Source: Neomegalonema perideroedes DSM 15528 | Lineage (GTDB): Bacteria > Pseudomonadota > Alphaproteobacteria > Rhodobacterales > Rhodobacteraceae | Assembly: GCF_000374145.1 (NCBI RefSeq) | Contig: NZ_KB893654.1 | Span: forward strand, 1,018,995-1,082,994 | Direction: 5' to 3' | DNA: 64,000 nt | In this document: positions 57,579-64,000 of the stretch, one piece after another | Layout: each line of letters starts with the position of its first letter | How positions within the stretch are numbered: position 1 is the first letter of the stretch | The notes under the pieces: generated by a model | The model's input: only the letters and a program-made list of their open reading frames with translations | The model's database searches: none | Told to the model about the DNA's origin: nothing | Program-made: the position numbers and the translations under genes

Positions 57579-58541
57579 GTGAAAACAATGTCGATGCAGA
57601 AATCAAGATTAGACGACACGTCTGGCTTCAAAGAATTTAAAGGCGGCTCAGGCGCTCAAAATCTTAAATTTGAGAAAAGCCGCGCAAAAGATGAAGCTCT
57701 CCATCATCTTGAGAGAGAATATCAGGAACTGAGGAATCTGCACGCTCTTGCTCATGACAAGCCGCGTGTCGTCGCTTGGGGGATCGTCAAGGCGGGGAAG
57801 AGCTCTCTGCTGAATATGCTGGCGGATTCCGTTCAGGAAGAGGTTTTCAGGACCGGCGTCACGCACACCACCACGGAAAATCTGGACATGGACGCCGGGT
57901 CTTACATCCTGATGGACACGCCTGGGCTGGATGTGGATCCGGAGGCGCAAGAGCGGTCGTTCAGAGGCATGAAACAAGCGGACATCATCCTCTTCGTGCA
58001 CGCCCCTCCCGGCGAGCTGGATCAGGATGAAATGCGCTTTCTGAGCGGAATGAAGGATGTTTTGGGAGAGGATGCGTCTCAGCGGCTGGTTCTGGTTCTG
58101 ACGCAGCTTGATAAGGATCAGAACGGAAGCGCGGAGGCCGTTCGGGAGAAGATCCTTTCGCAAGTGCGTGATCAGCTGGACTTGCATCCCCAATGTTTTC
58201 AGGTCTCGAACAGCCGCTATAAGAAGGGGTTTCTTGAGAATAAATCCGTTCTCGCGGAGAAAAGCGGCGTTCTTGAATTAAGAAATCACCTTAAAAACCT
58301 ATCTCTGAAATTAGAATCTGAGATAAAGTCATTTAAATCAATTAAATTAAATAAAATGAAAATTGAGATAAGTGAAAAGATAATCAAAGAAATTAACGAG
58401 GATAGGAATGTTATAAACAATTCTATGATTATTTTTCATGATAAAATAACCCATTTATCAAATATTATTTCTGAATTTGAGTCTGAATATATGAGAAATA
58501 ATTCCGATTTAATGAAAAAGGAATTTTCTGTATTTATGTAA
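57579..58541 (+). CDS. Dynamin-like GTPase 1, short, with AT-rich C-terminal tail
   Basis: A 320-residue GTPase. The GTG at 57579 has GAGGTG five bases upstream; ATGs at 57588 and 57594 are possible. G1 is WGIVKAGKSSLLNM (about residues 67-80), a switch threonine region THTTTENLD follows, G3 is MDTPGLD (about 112-118), and G4 is VLTQLDKD (about 171-178). The remaining about 120 residues are a helical, Lys/Ile/Asn-rich tail. They are encoded by DNA that is far more AT-rich than the gene's first 700 bp. It is much shorter than its two paralogues and may be truncated or chimeric. Function is unknown; membrane or phage-defence roles are typical of such GTPases. Confidence 0.75.
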   Translation: MKTMSMQKSRLDDTSGFKEFKGGSGAQNLKFEKSRAKDEALHHLEREYQELRNLHALAHDKPRVVAWGIVKAGKSSLLNMLADSVQEEVFRTGVTHTTTENLDMDAGSYILMDTPGLDVDPEAQERSFRGMKQADIILFVHAPPGELDQDEMRFLSGMKDVLGEDASQRLVLVLTQLDKDQNGSAEAVREKILSQVRDQLDLHPQCFQVSNSRYKKGFLENKSVLAEKSGVLELRNHLKNLSLKLESEIKSFKSIKLNKMKIEISEKIIKEINEDRNVINNSMIIFHDKITHLSNIISEFESEYMRNNSDLMKKEFSVFM

Positions 58542-58595
58542 GAATTTAATACTGAAGATTAGCTTCAATAAAATCCAATCTCATGGTGATGTGAC

Positions 58596-59210
58596 ATGCC
58601 TCTTCCTTGGTTGATCGGCGCGGCGGCGGTTGCGCTCGTGGCGGCCGTCGCGAGCTCCAGCGACGACAGCTCCTCAAATTCTCAGAGCGAAGCAGAAGCG
58701 CGCGCTGCGAAAGAGCGTGAGAGGCAACAGCAAGAGGCTGAACGCCAGCGCCAGATTCGTCGTCATCAGGAAAGCGTGGAGATGCTGAGGGGCGACATGG
58801 TGCGCGCCGCTCGCCAAAAATTGGAGAGCGCCGCCGACGTGATGGGTCTTTCGACGGCCGATCCGATGCGGGAGGTGACGGAGGAGACCTTGGCGGAGAT
58901 ATTTTCAGCCGAAACCTCCGCCTCGGATTACGCGATCCTCGCTCAAAAAATTCTGAAGGATTTTGAAGATTGTCTTGAAAACCAGGAATACGACGAAATT
59001 CCTGACCCTTTATTCGAGCAGGCTTGGGATTTTTACTTAAAATCCGGTGATTTTGAAAGAAAACTGGGAATCTTAGAAGAATTTTACGGCCCGGCGTCGC
59101 CCAGCGAGGCCGACAAGGAGCTGGCGGCTCGACTGGATCATGCGAACAAGAGGCTGAAGCGCCTGCAAGACCTGCAGGCGAGGGTCGAGGGTCTGGAGGG
59201 AATTCAATGA
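58596..59210 (+). CDS. Anchored coiled-coil protein of the GTPase operon
   Basis: A 204-residue protein of unknown family. A hydrophobic N-terminus (WLIGAAAVALVAAVA, about residues 5-19) is followed by a Ser/Asp-rich stretch and a long charged helix (AEARAAKERERQQQEAERQR, about 33-52), then an acidic helical domain. It is likely a single-span anchor with a cytoplasmic coiled coil. The stop overlaps the start of GTPase 2 (ATGA), so it belongs to the operon. It could recruit the GTPases to the membrane. Confidence 0.7.
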   Translation: MPLPWLIGAAAVALVAAVASSSDDSSSNSQSEAEARAAKERERQQQEAERQRQIRRHQESVEMLRGDMVRAARQKLESAADVMGLSTADPMREVTEETLAEIFSAETSASDYAILAQKILKDFEDCLENQEYDEIPDPLFEQAWDFYLKSGDFERKLGILEEFYGPASPSEADKELAARLDHANKRLKRLQDLQARVEGLEGIQ

Positions 59211-60979
59211 GCGCCGGGATCGCTTCGCGCGAGACGCTGATGGAGGCTTTGGCCCCCTTGCAGAGCGAGCTCCAGAAACGCAAGGACGACATCCGCGTCA
59301 AGGAAGGGGAGTTCGACCAGCTGCGCGCTGAGTTCGAGCGCCGCCTGCGCGAGCGCGGCGAGGCGCTGTTGCGCAACATCGACGCGCGCAATCCCCTGAT
59401 CAAGGACGCCGAGAATCTCATGCGGGAGATTCAGGATAAATTCGAGGAATGGGAGCGTCAGACTCAGAGGCGCGCCGAGGGCGCCAGATTCCGCGAAGGC
59501 TTCAACGATTCCATGCTGGTCTTCGTCTTTGGGAAGGTGAAGTCCGGCAAGAGCTCTCTGGGCAATTACGTGGCCTGGGGACGCGTAGAGCCGACTGAGG
59601 CGCAAAAACGCGCGTCGAAGATCCAGCCGACCTATTTCACCGCCGCGCAAACGGACGTGGTCGGCGGAGACGCCGAAAAGGAGGCTGAAAAAAAACAAGC
59701 GTTCCGCGTCGGGGCTACGGAGGCGACGAGTTCGATTCAGGGCTTCAGGGTTCCGGGGCTGACCTGGGTGGATTCGCCGGGGCTTCATTCCGTCAACAGG
59801 AAGAACGGCGATCTGGCCAAATCCTACGTCGATCACGCCGATCTCATCGTCTATGCGATGAGTTCTCAGGCGCCCGGCCGCGCTTCGGACATGCAGGAGC
59901 TGGAGATTCTGCTCTCCGGGCGTAAAAAGGTGATGGTCCTGCTCACCGGCAGCGACGCCACCGAGGAAGATGAAGACGAGAACGGCGAATTGGTCGCCGC
60001 CATCGTCATGAAGCCCGCGGCGGACCGGAAACGACAGATCGAACATGTCTCCGCCGAGCTTTCGAAGCTTGGCCGTCAAGGCGACATCCTCGCCGAAGTG
60101 CTGCCGATCTCCGCGCGCTACGCTGACGCCCATCCGACGGCGCAAGGACTGGCCGAGAGCGGTTTGGCGCGCTTCTGCGAGGCGATGCAGTCGATTTGCG
60201 CCGGGGAGGGCGTGAGGCTCAAGCTGGACACGCCGATGAACAACCTGCGGGCCTCGATCGACAAGACGGCCGACGACGTCGAGGCGATCCGGGATTTCTC
60301 CCGAAAGCTGATGGACGGCATGCGGGCGCAAGACCTCAAGCTGCAGCAAGAGCTGGGCAGACTCGGCTTCGAAGGTCAGAACCGGATGCGCAAGCTGGTG
60401 CGGGCGCAGTTCGAGGGCGCCGCCAGAGGCGATCAGGAGGCGGCGCTTCGTCAGGCGATTCAGGAGCTGGCTCTGGAGATGAGCGGCGAAGCTTTCGAAG
60501 CGATCGGCGAAATGCAGAAAAAAAGCCTCGCCGCCGCATTCGACGGCAGCCGGCTGGCGCGCCTCCCGGAATATCGGGAGATCAGCGAGGACAGGGAATA
60601 TTCCGTCATCAAGAGCGGCAATAAGAAAAAGACCGGCTTTTGGGGCGCCTTGGCGGGCGGAGCGCTCGGCTTCGTTCTGGGCGGGCCCGGGGGCGCGGCG
60701 CTCGGGGCCTCGCTTGGCGGCGGCGTCGGAGGGGCGGCGGGCGACAGCGCGCAAGAGGAGAGGCGCAAACATTCCGTCGTCGTCGGGGATAATCTGCACG
60801 AGCGGCAGCGCATGGCCATGGCGGAATATGCGGACGGCTTTCCCGAATTGCTCAAAGAGCACGTCAATCGCCTCTACGCCCAGATTCGGGAGGCGAATCA
60901 AAAATACATCTCCGGCCTTGATGAAGACGTCTCAGGGCTGAAAGCGAAACTCGCAGCGCTGACGAAGGTGACGCCATGA
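59207..60979 (+). CDS. Dynamin-like GTPase 2 with glycine-zipper segment
   Basis: A 590-residue GTPase. An N-terminal coiled coil (about residues 1-100) precedes G1 FGKVKSGKSSLGNY (about 107-120), G3 VDSPGLHS (about 188-195) and a G4-like LLTGSDATE (about 244-252). After a long helical region, a Gly/Ala-rich hydrophobic segment, GALAGGALGFVLGGP then GGAALGASLGGGVGG (about 482-515), resembles glycine-zipper membrane-inserting sequences. A C-terminal helical part ends LAALTKVTP. It overlaps both neighbours (ATGA), which suggests a fixed stoichiometric complex. Confidence 0.82.
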   Translation: MSAGIASRETLMEALAPLQSELQKRKDDIRVKEGEFDQLRAEFERRLRERGEALLRNIDARNPLIKDAENLMREIQDKFEEWERQTQRRAEGARFREGFNDSMLVFVFGKVKSGKSSLGNYVAWGRVEPTEAQKRASKIQPTYFTAAQTDVVGGDAEKEAEKKQAFRVGATEATSSIQGFRVPGLTWVDSPGLHSVNRKNGDLAKSYVDHADLIVYAMSSQAPGRASDMQELEILLSGRKKVMVLLTGSDATEEDEDENGELVAAIVMKPAADRKRQIEHVSAELSKLGRQGDILAEVLPISARYADAHPTAQGLAESGLARFCEAMQSICAGEGVRLKLDTPMNNLRASIDKTADDVEAIRDFSRKLMDGMRAQDLKLQQELGRLGFEGQNRMRKLVRAQFEGAARGDQEAALRQAIQELALEMSGEAFEAIGEMQKKSLAAAFDGSRLARLPEYREISEDREYSVIKSGNKKKTGFWGALAGGALGFVLGGPGGAALGASLGGGVGGAAGDSAQEERRKHSVVVGDNLHERQRMAMAEYADGFPELLKEHVNRLYAQIREANQKYISGLDEDVSGLKAKLAALTKVTP

Positions 60980-62619
60980 GCAATTCGGCGATTTTATCCG
61001 ATATTTTCGACGCCTTCGACGAGATCGAGCCGATCGGCGGGAAATACGACCCCGAAGGTCTGGGGCGGATGCGCAGAGTCGTCGCCGAAAAGCGGAAGAC
61101 TCCTTCCGCAAGCATTATGATCTATGGCGTCTACAACGCCGGGAAAAGCACGCTGATCAACGCGCTGCTGGGAGAGCAGGACAGGGCGAAGGTGGGAGAC
61201 GCCCCCGAAACCGCGAAAGTGACGTCCTATCGCTGGCGCGAGTTCGAGATTCTGGACACCCCCGGAATCGACGCGCCGCATGAACATGAGCAGGTCACCC
61301 GCACGCAGCTCCATTCGGCGGACATCGTGATCTTCGTCCTGAATCCGCTGGGCGTCGCCGAAGAGGAGAAGACCTTAAGCGTTCTGACGGAGCTGCTTGA
61401 GCGGGGCAAGAAAGTCCTGATCGTCCTCAACTGCAAGAACAGGCTGGAGCCGGAGGACGCCTTTCGCCTCAAGGAGCAAATCCGCAAAAGCCTTCAGGAT
61501 CTGGCGTCGCGGCGCGGCCTGCGCGGCGAGTTCCTCCAGAACATCCCCATTCTGGAGATCAACGCCAAATCGGCGCTCAAGGCCAAGGTCGAGAAAAAAC
61601 AAGCGCTTCTGGCCAGCTCGGGCGTGGTGAGGCTGGAGGAGGAGCTTCATAAATTCCTCACTTCCCCGGAAAATCAGGAGGTCTGGCGCAGCCTCGCCCA
61701 TGAACTGGAGCAATGGCTTGCGCATATGCTCGCCTCGCTCGATGCGGAAGGCCGCTCCGACGCCTTGCGGCGGATCGACGATTTCAGCGCCAAGATGGCG
61801 AACCGACAGGCGGAGCTGCGCGAAGGATTGAAGCTCAGCGTCGACGTCAAAGCGTCCTTCATCGAGAAGGGGGTTTTAAAGCTTCTGAACTCGGCTTCAG
61901 GCGACGTCGGGGCGGCGGCCAAAAGACTGGTGGACGCCTGCAGCGACGAGATCATCGCTCAATTCAACGACGAGTCGCGGCGTCTGCACGCCGACGCCAC
62001 CTTTCTGATCGGCGAGATGATGAAGGAGAATGAGCGCGCCGCGCCGGATCTGAATGTCTCGCTGGCGCGGATCCCCGGCGGGGACGAAGCCGCGCATGGA
62101 GATTTTTCGGGCGGCGGGGGCGTCGATTATGGGGAGCTGTTAGAGAAGAGCGCCACGCAGCTCGCTCCTCTGGTGAACACGGGGAGCGTCGTATCGCTTC
62201 TCAAGCTCGGAAAACATTACGCGCCGACTCTCTTTAAGGGCATTGGCCCCGTCACCATGGGCAAGATCGGCGAGCAGGTCGTCGGGAAGTTCGTTCCCCT
62301 CATCGGAGCGGCGTATCAACTCTACTCCTCGCTCATGCGCGAGGATCCGGAGGAAAAGCTCTTGCGGGAGAAGATCCGTTTGCAGGAGCAGCAGGAGGAG
62401 CGTCGAAAGGCGGCGATTCAGGAGGCCGCCCAAAATGTGGCGTGGGATTTCAAAGCGGCGATCTTAAAGGCGACCGACGACGCCATAGATGAGGATTTCG
62501 GCGCGATCAGGGAGAAAATCCGGGAAATCCGCTCCGATCTATCGGGCCTTCAGAGAGAGCGCAGCGAAGATCGCATGCATCTGACGGAGAAACATATCTT
62601 CCTGAGGAACTTGCTGTGA
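60976..62619 (+). CDS. Dynamin-like GTPase 3 (LeoA/YfjP-like)
   Basis: A 547-residue GTPase. G1 is YGVYNAGKSTLINALLG (about residues 50-66), G3 is ILDTPGID (about 92-99), and the G4-like region is LIVLNCKNRLEPED (about 148-161). The GTPase domain is followed by a long helical region and a hydrophobic segment MGKIGEQVVGKFVPLIGAAY (about 430-449). It ends with a charged coiled coil (EKLLREKIRLQEQQEERRK). This layout is that of bacterial dynamin-like proteins. It overlaps the YkgJ-like gene (GTGA). Confidence 0.83.
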   Translation: MSNSAILSDIFDAFDEIEPIGGKYDPEGLGRMRRVVAEKRKTPSASIMIYGVYNAGKSTLINALLGEQDRAKVGDAPETAKVTSYRWREFEILDTPGIDAPHEHEQVTRTQLHSADIVIFVLNPLGVAEEEKTLSVLTELLERGKKVLIVLNCKNRLEPEDAFRLKEQIRKSLQDLASRRGLRGEFLQNIPILEINAKSALKAKVEKKQALLASSGVVRLEEELHKFLTSPENQEVWRSLAHELEQWLAHMLASLDAEGRSDALRRIDDFSAKMANRQAELREGLKLSVDVKASFIEKGVLKLLNSASGDVGAAAKRLVDACSDEIIAQFNDESRRLHADATFLIGEMMKENERAAPDLNVSLARIPGGDEAAHGDFSGGGGVDYGELLEKSATQLAPLVNTGSVVSLLKLGKHYAPTLFKGIGPVTMGKIGEQVVGKFVPLIGAAYQLYSSLMREDPEEKLLREKIRLQEQQEERRKAAIQEAAQNVAWDFKAAILKATDDAIDEDFGAIREKIREIRSDLSGLQRERSEDRMHLTEKHIFLRNLL

Positions 62620-62906
62620 GGAAGCCGTTCCCCTGCGATCAATGCGGAGAATGCTGCAAAAGAGCGGGTCTGATCGCGGAGACCAGATCTCTGGATCGGG
62701 GCGACGGAGTCTGTAGACATTTCGACGATCAGAGCCGCCAATGCATGATTTATCACGAGCGACCAGAAGTTTGCAGAGTTGATTTGCAATATATGCGGAA
62801 ATATCGCGCGCTCATGAGCTGGGAGAGTTTCGTAGATCTGAATATGCAAGCTTGCGACGAACTCAAGCGTTCTTCTTCGTCGTCTGCAAATCCTGCTGGA
62901 GATTGA
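62616..62906 (+). CDS. YkgJ-like Cys-cluster protein
   Basis: A 96-residue protein with a CxxCxxCC-type cluster, CDQCGECCKRAG (about residues 7-18), then GVCRHFDDQSRQCMIYHERP and VCRVDLQYM. This spacing is the YkgJ/CxxCxxCC pattern that probably binds a metal such as zinc or an Fe-S cluster. The GTG overlaps the GTPase 3 stop. The gene closes the operon and is convergent with the caspase-like gene, with 20 bp between stops. Its partnership with the GTPases is inferred. Confidence 0.8.
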   Translation: MRKPFPCDQCGECCKRAGLIAETRSLDRGDGVCRHFDDQSRQCMIYHERPEVCRVDLQYMRKYRALMSWESFVDLNMQACDELKRSSSSSANPAGD

Positions 62907-62926
62907 CGTTCGTTGGAGGATCAGAG

Positions 62927-64000
62927 CTATGGCTCATGCATGTTTTTCGCATTGAAAGTAAGCTGCATCCATCTCCAGGCGGAATATTTCCGCAGCGGCG
63001 CAGGCAAGGGCTGGCAACGAACGTCCTGCAGCGCCTGACGTGCGGCCTCGACCGCATCCCGCGCTTCAGGCGGCGTCGGAACAGGAGCGATCACATGCAA
63101 AGAATCTTGATCCACATAGCCGTTCGGTCGCAGATTGAAAGCGATCGTCACGTTTGTCGAGCGATCCCCAAAGCTCGCCGGTTCTCCGGACCAGCACGCC
63201 CTGATCGCATTGAGCATCCTTGTTCTTTCTTCGGGCGTCAGATCCGAGTCGTCGCCGGGTCCGAGGCTCACGGCGCCTTCGCCTCTGGCCGCGGCGGCGT
63301 TCGCAGCGGCGAATAAGTCCGCGAGCGCATCCGAGGGATATTGCGCCCCGGAGGGGATGTCTGCTGGAGGCGGAGGAGCGCGCAGAGAAAGCTGCTCGCC
63401 CTCGCGGAAGCTGCTGTTGAGGACGACATAGGGGGTCTGCTCGGAGTCGCGCAAAGCCAGACTGCTCACGATCATCCGGACGTCGTCGTCGGGCCTGCGG
63501 CGCAGACGCTCCGTCAGGGCCTCGGTGAAGGGGCTCAAGGCGCGCCCTTCGCCGTCTTCGGCGATCACGCCGGGCTGGGTCGAGAATAAAACGATCTGGC
63601 GCGGCTGCTGAGCCACGCGCTCCATGCCGCGCGAACCGCGCCGCGACGCCGGAAAGCTGTTGGTGCGGCAGGCGTCCACGATCACCAGAGACAGCCGCCG
63701 CGCGCCGCCCGCCGCGTCTCGCAAAGCCTGCAAGGACACGGATTCCGCCCGCCCGCGCCGGTCGTCCGCAAGACGCGCGTCCACAGGGATCAGATAATTC
63801 CCGCCTGACCCCAGCTCCATGCCATGTCCGGCGTAGAAGGCCACCGCCACCTCGGCCCCAAAGGCGTCCTCGGCGAAATCCTTCACCGCTTCGGTCATCT
63901 GGCTCTGATTGGCGTCTAGGAGCAGAGTCACGCTGAAGCCGAGCGCCTTCAACACGCTCCGCATCGCTTCGGCGTCGGCGCCCGGATTCTTCAGGGCCGA
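62927..64000 (-). CDS. Caspase-like (peptidase C14) protein with TolA-like C-terminal domain, 5' end missing
   Basis: Open to the right window edge; about 357 residues are visible. The caspase domain has LKNPGADAEAMRSVLKALGF near the edge, the catalytic His in FYAGHGMEL and the catalytic Cys in IVDACRTNSFPA. The C-terminal part, from ADLFAAANAAAA on, has AIRACWSGEPASF, IAFNLRPNGYVDQDSL and VRCQPLPAPLRKYSAWRWMQ. This resembles the TolA C-terminal domain, including the two Cys positions. It is probably periplasmic, which I cannot verify without the N-terminus. It is convergent with the GTPase operon; no functional link is shown. Confidence 0.82.
   Translation of the reverse strand, partial: SALKNPGADAEAMRSVLKALGFSVTLLLDANQSQMTEAVKDFAEDAFGAEVAVAFYAGHGMELGSGGNYLIPVDARLADDRRGRAESVSLQALRDAAGGARRLSLVIVDACRTNSFPASRRGSRGMERVAQQPRQIVLFSTQPGVIAEDGEGRALSPFTEALTERLRRRPDDDVRMIVSSLALRDSEQTPYVVLNSSFREGEQLSLRAPPPPADIPSGAQYPSDALADLFAAANAAAARGEGAVSLGPGDDSDLTPEERTRMLNAIRACWSGEPASFGDRSTNVTIAFNLRPNGYVDQDSLHVIAPVPTPPEARDAVEAARQALQDVRCQPLPAPLRKYSAWRWMQLTFNAKNMHEP

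Noticed and set aside
59204-60901. 565-residue open frame antisense to GTPase 2
   Set aside because: It has no domain, and the plus-strand gene has G1 and G3 motifs and 4-base overlaps with both neighbours.
57579-62906. Reading the GTPase operon as a known defence system (for example LeoABC)
   Set aside because: LeoA-like features are present only in GTPase 3. The short GTPase 1, the coiled-coil anchor and the YkgJ-like gene do not match that set.
1-64000. CRISPR arrays, tRNA or rRNA genes, prophage or IS transposases
   Set aside because: I saw no regularly spaced repeats, no cloverleaf-like sequences and no transposase or integrase motifs. A dedicated scan (tRNAscan, ISfinder) could still find short remnants.

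Overview
The window is gene-dense, high-GC DNA (I estimate mid-60s percent by eye) from a chromosome or large replicon that looks alphaproteobacterial. The grounds are a pcaDCHG-pcaB operon with LysR and IclR regulators, strong GC codon bias, many ATGA, GTGA and TGATG start-stop overlaps, and a TolA-like domain of the type seen in that class. I cannot name the genus. No rRNA, tRNA or CRISPR array was seen, and there is no complete insertion sequence.

Layout. (1) 1-2220: a polar amino-acid ABC importer (two permeases, one binding protein) divergent from an Lrp/AsnC regulator. (2) 2333-31476: a large aromatic and hydroaromatic catabolic island. It holds an IclR regulator, an atypical AroE-like dehydrogenase, three KstD-like flavoprotein dehydrogenases, two NIPSNAP proteins, TIM-barrel and SDR enzymes, the pcaDCHG-BKACE-pcaB operon, a 3-dehydroshikimate dehydratase (QuiC type), a second AroE preceded by a deleted tripartite tricarboxylate transporter, pcaIJF with its IclR and LysR regulators, and pobA. 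(3) 32005-36542: a complete branched-chain-type (Liv) ABC importer that may feed the island. (4) 36564-41669: a three-gene Gtr-like glycan-modification cassette divergent from an OmpR-type two-component system. (5) 42115-46921: a chaperone-usher fimbrial operon. (6) 47186-56007: a luciferase-like monooxygenase, CMD and peptide-type ABC cluster. (7) 56384-57253: a FrnE-type DsbA protein and a small Cys-containing protein. (8) 57579-62906: a tightly coupled operon of three different dynamin-like GTPases, an anchored coiled-coil protein and a YkgJ-type Cys-cluster protein. (9) 62927-64000: a caspase-like protein with a TolA-like C-terminus, cut by the window edge.

How it may work together. AroE-type and SDR dehydrogenases can oxidise hydroaromatic alcohols, KstD-like flavoproteins can desaturate the ring, and QuiC and PobA deliver protocatechuate. 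PcaGH, PcaB, PcaC and PcaD take it to beta-ketoadipate, which is then processed by PcaIJ/PcaF and possibly by the BKACE enzyme. Four promoters in the island carry the same 31-bp interrupted palindrome, which suggests one regulon. The least understood part, and the best candidate for an undescribed system, is the triple-GTPase operon next to the caspase-TolA-like gene.
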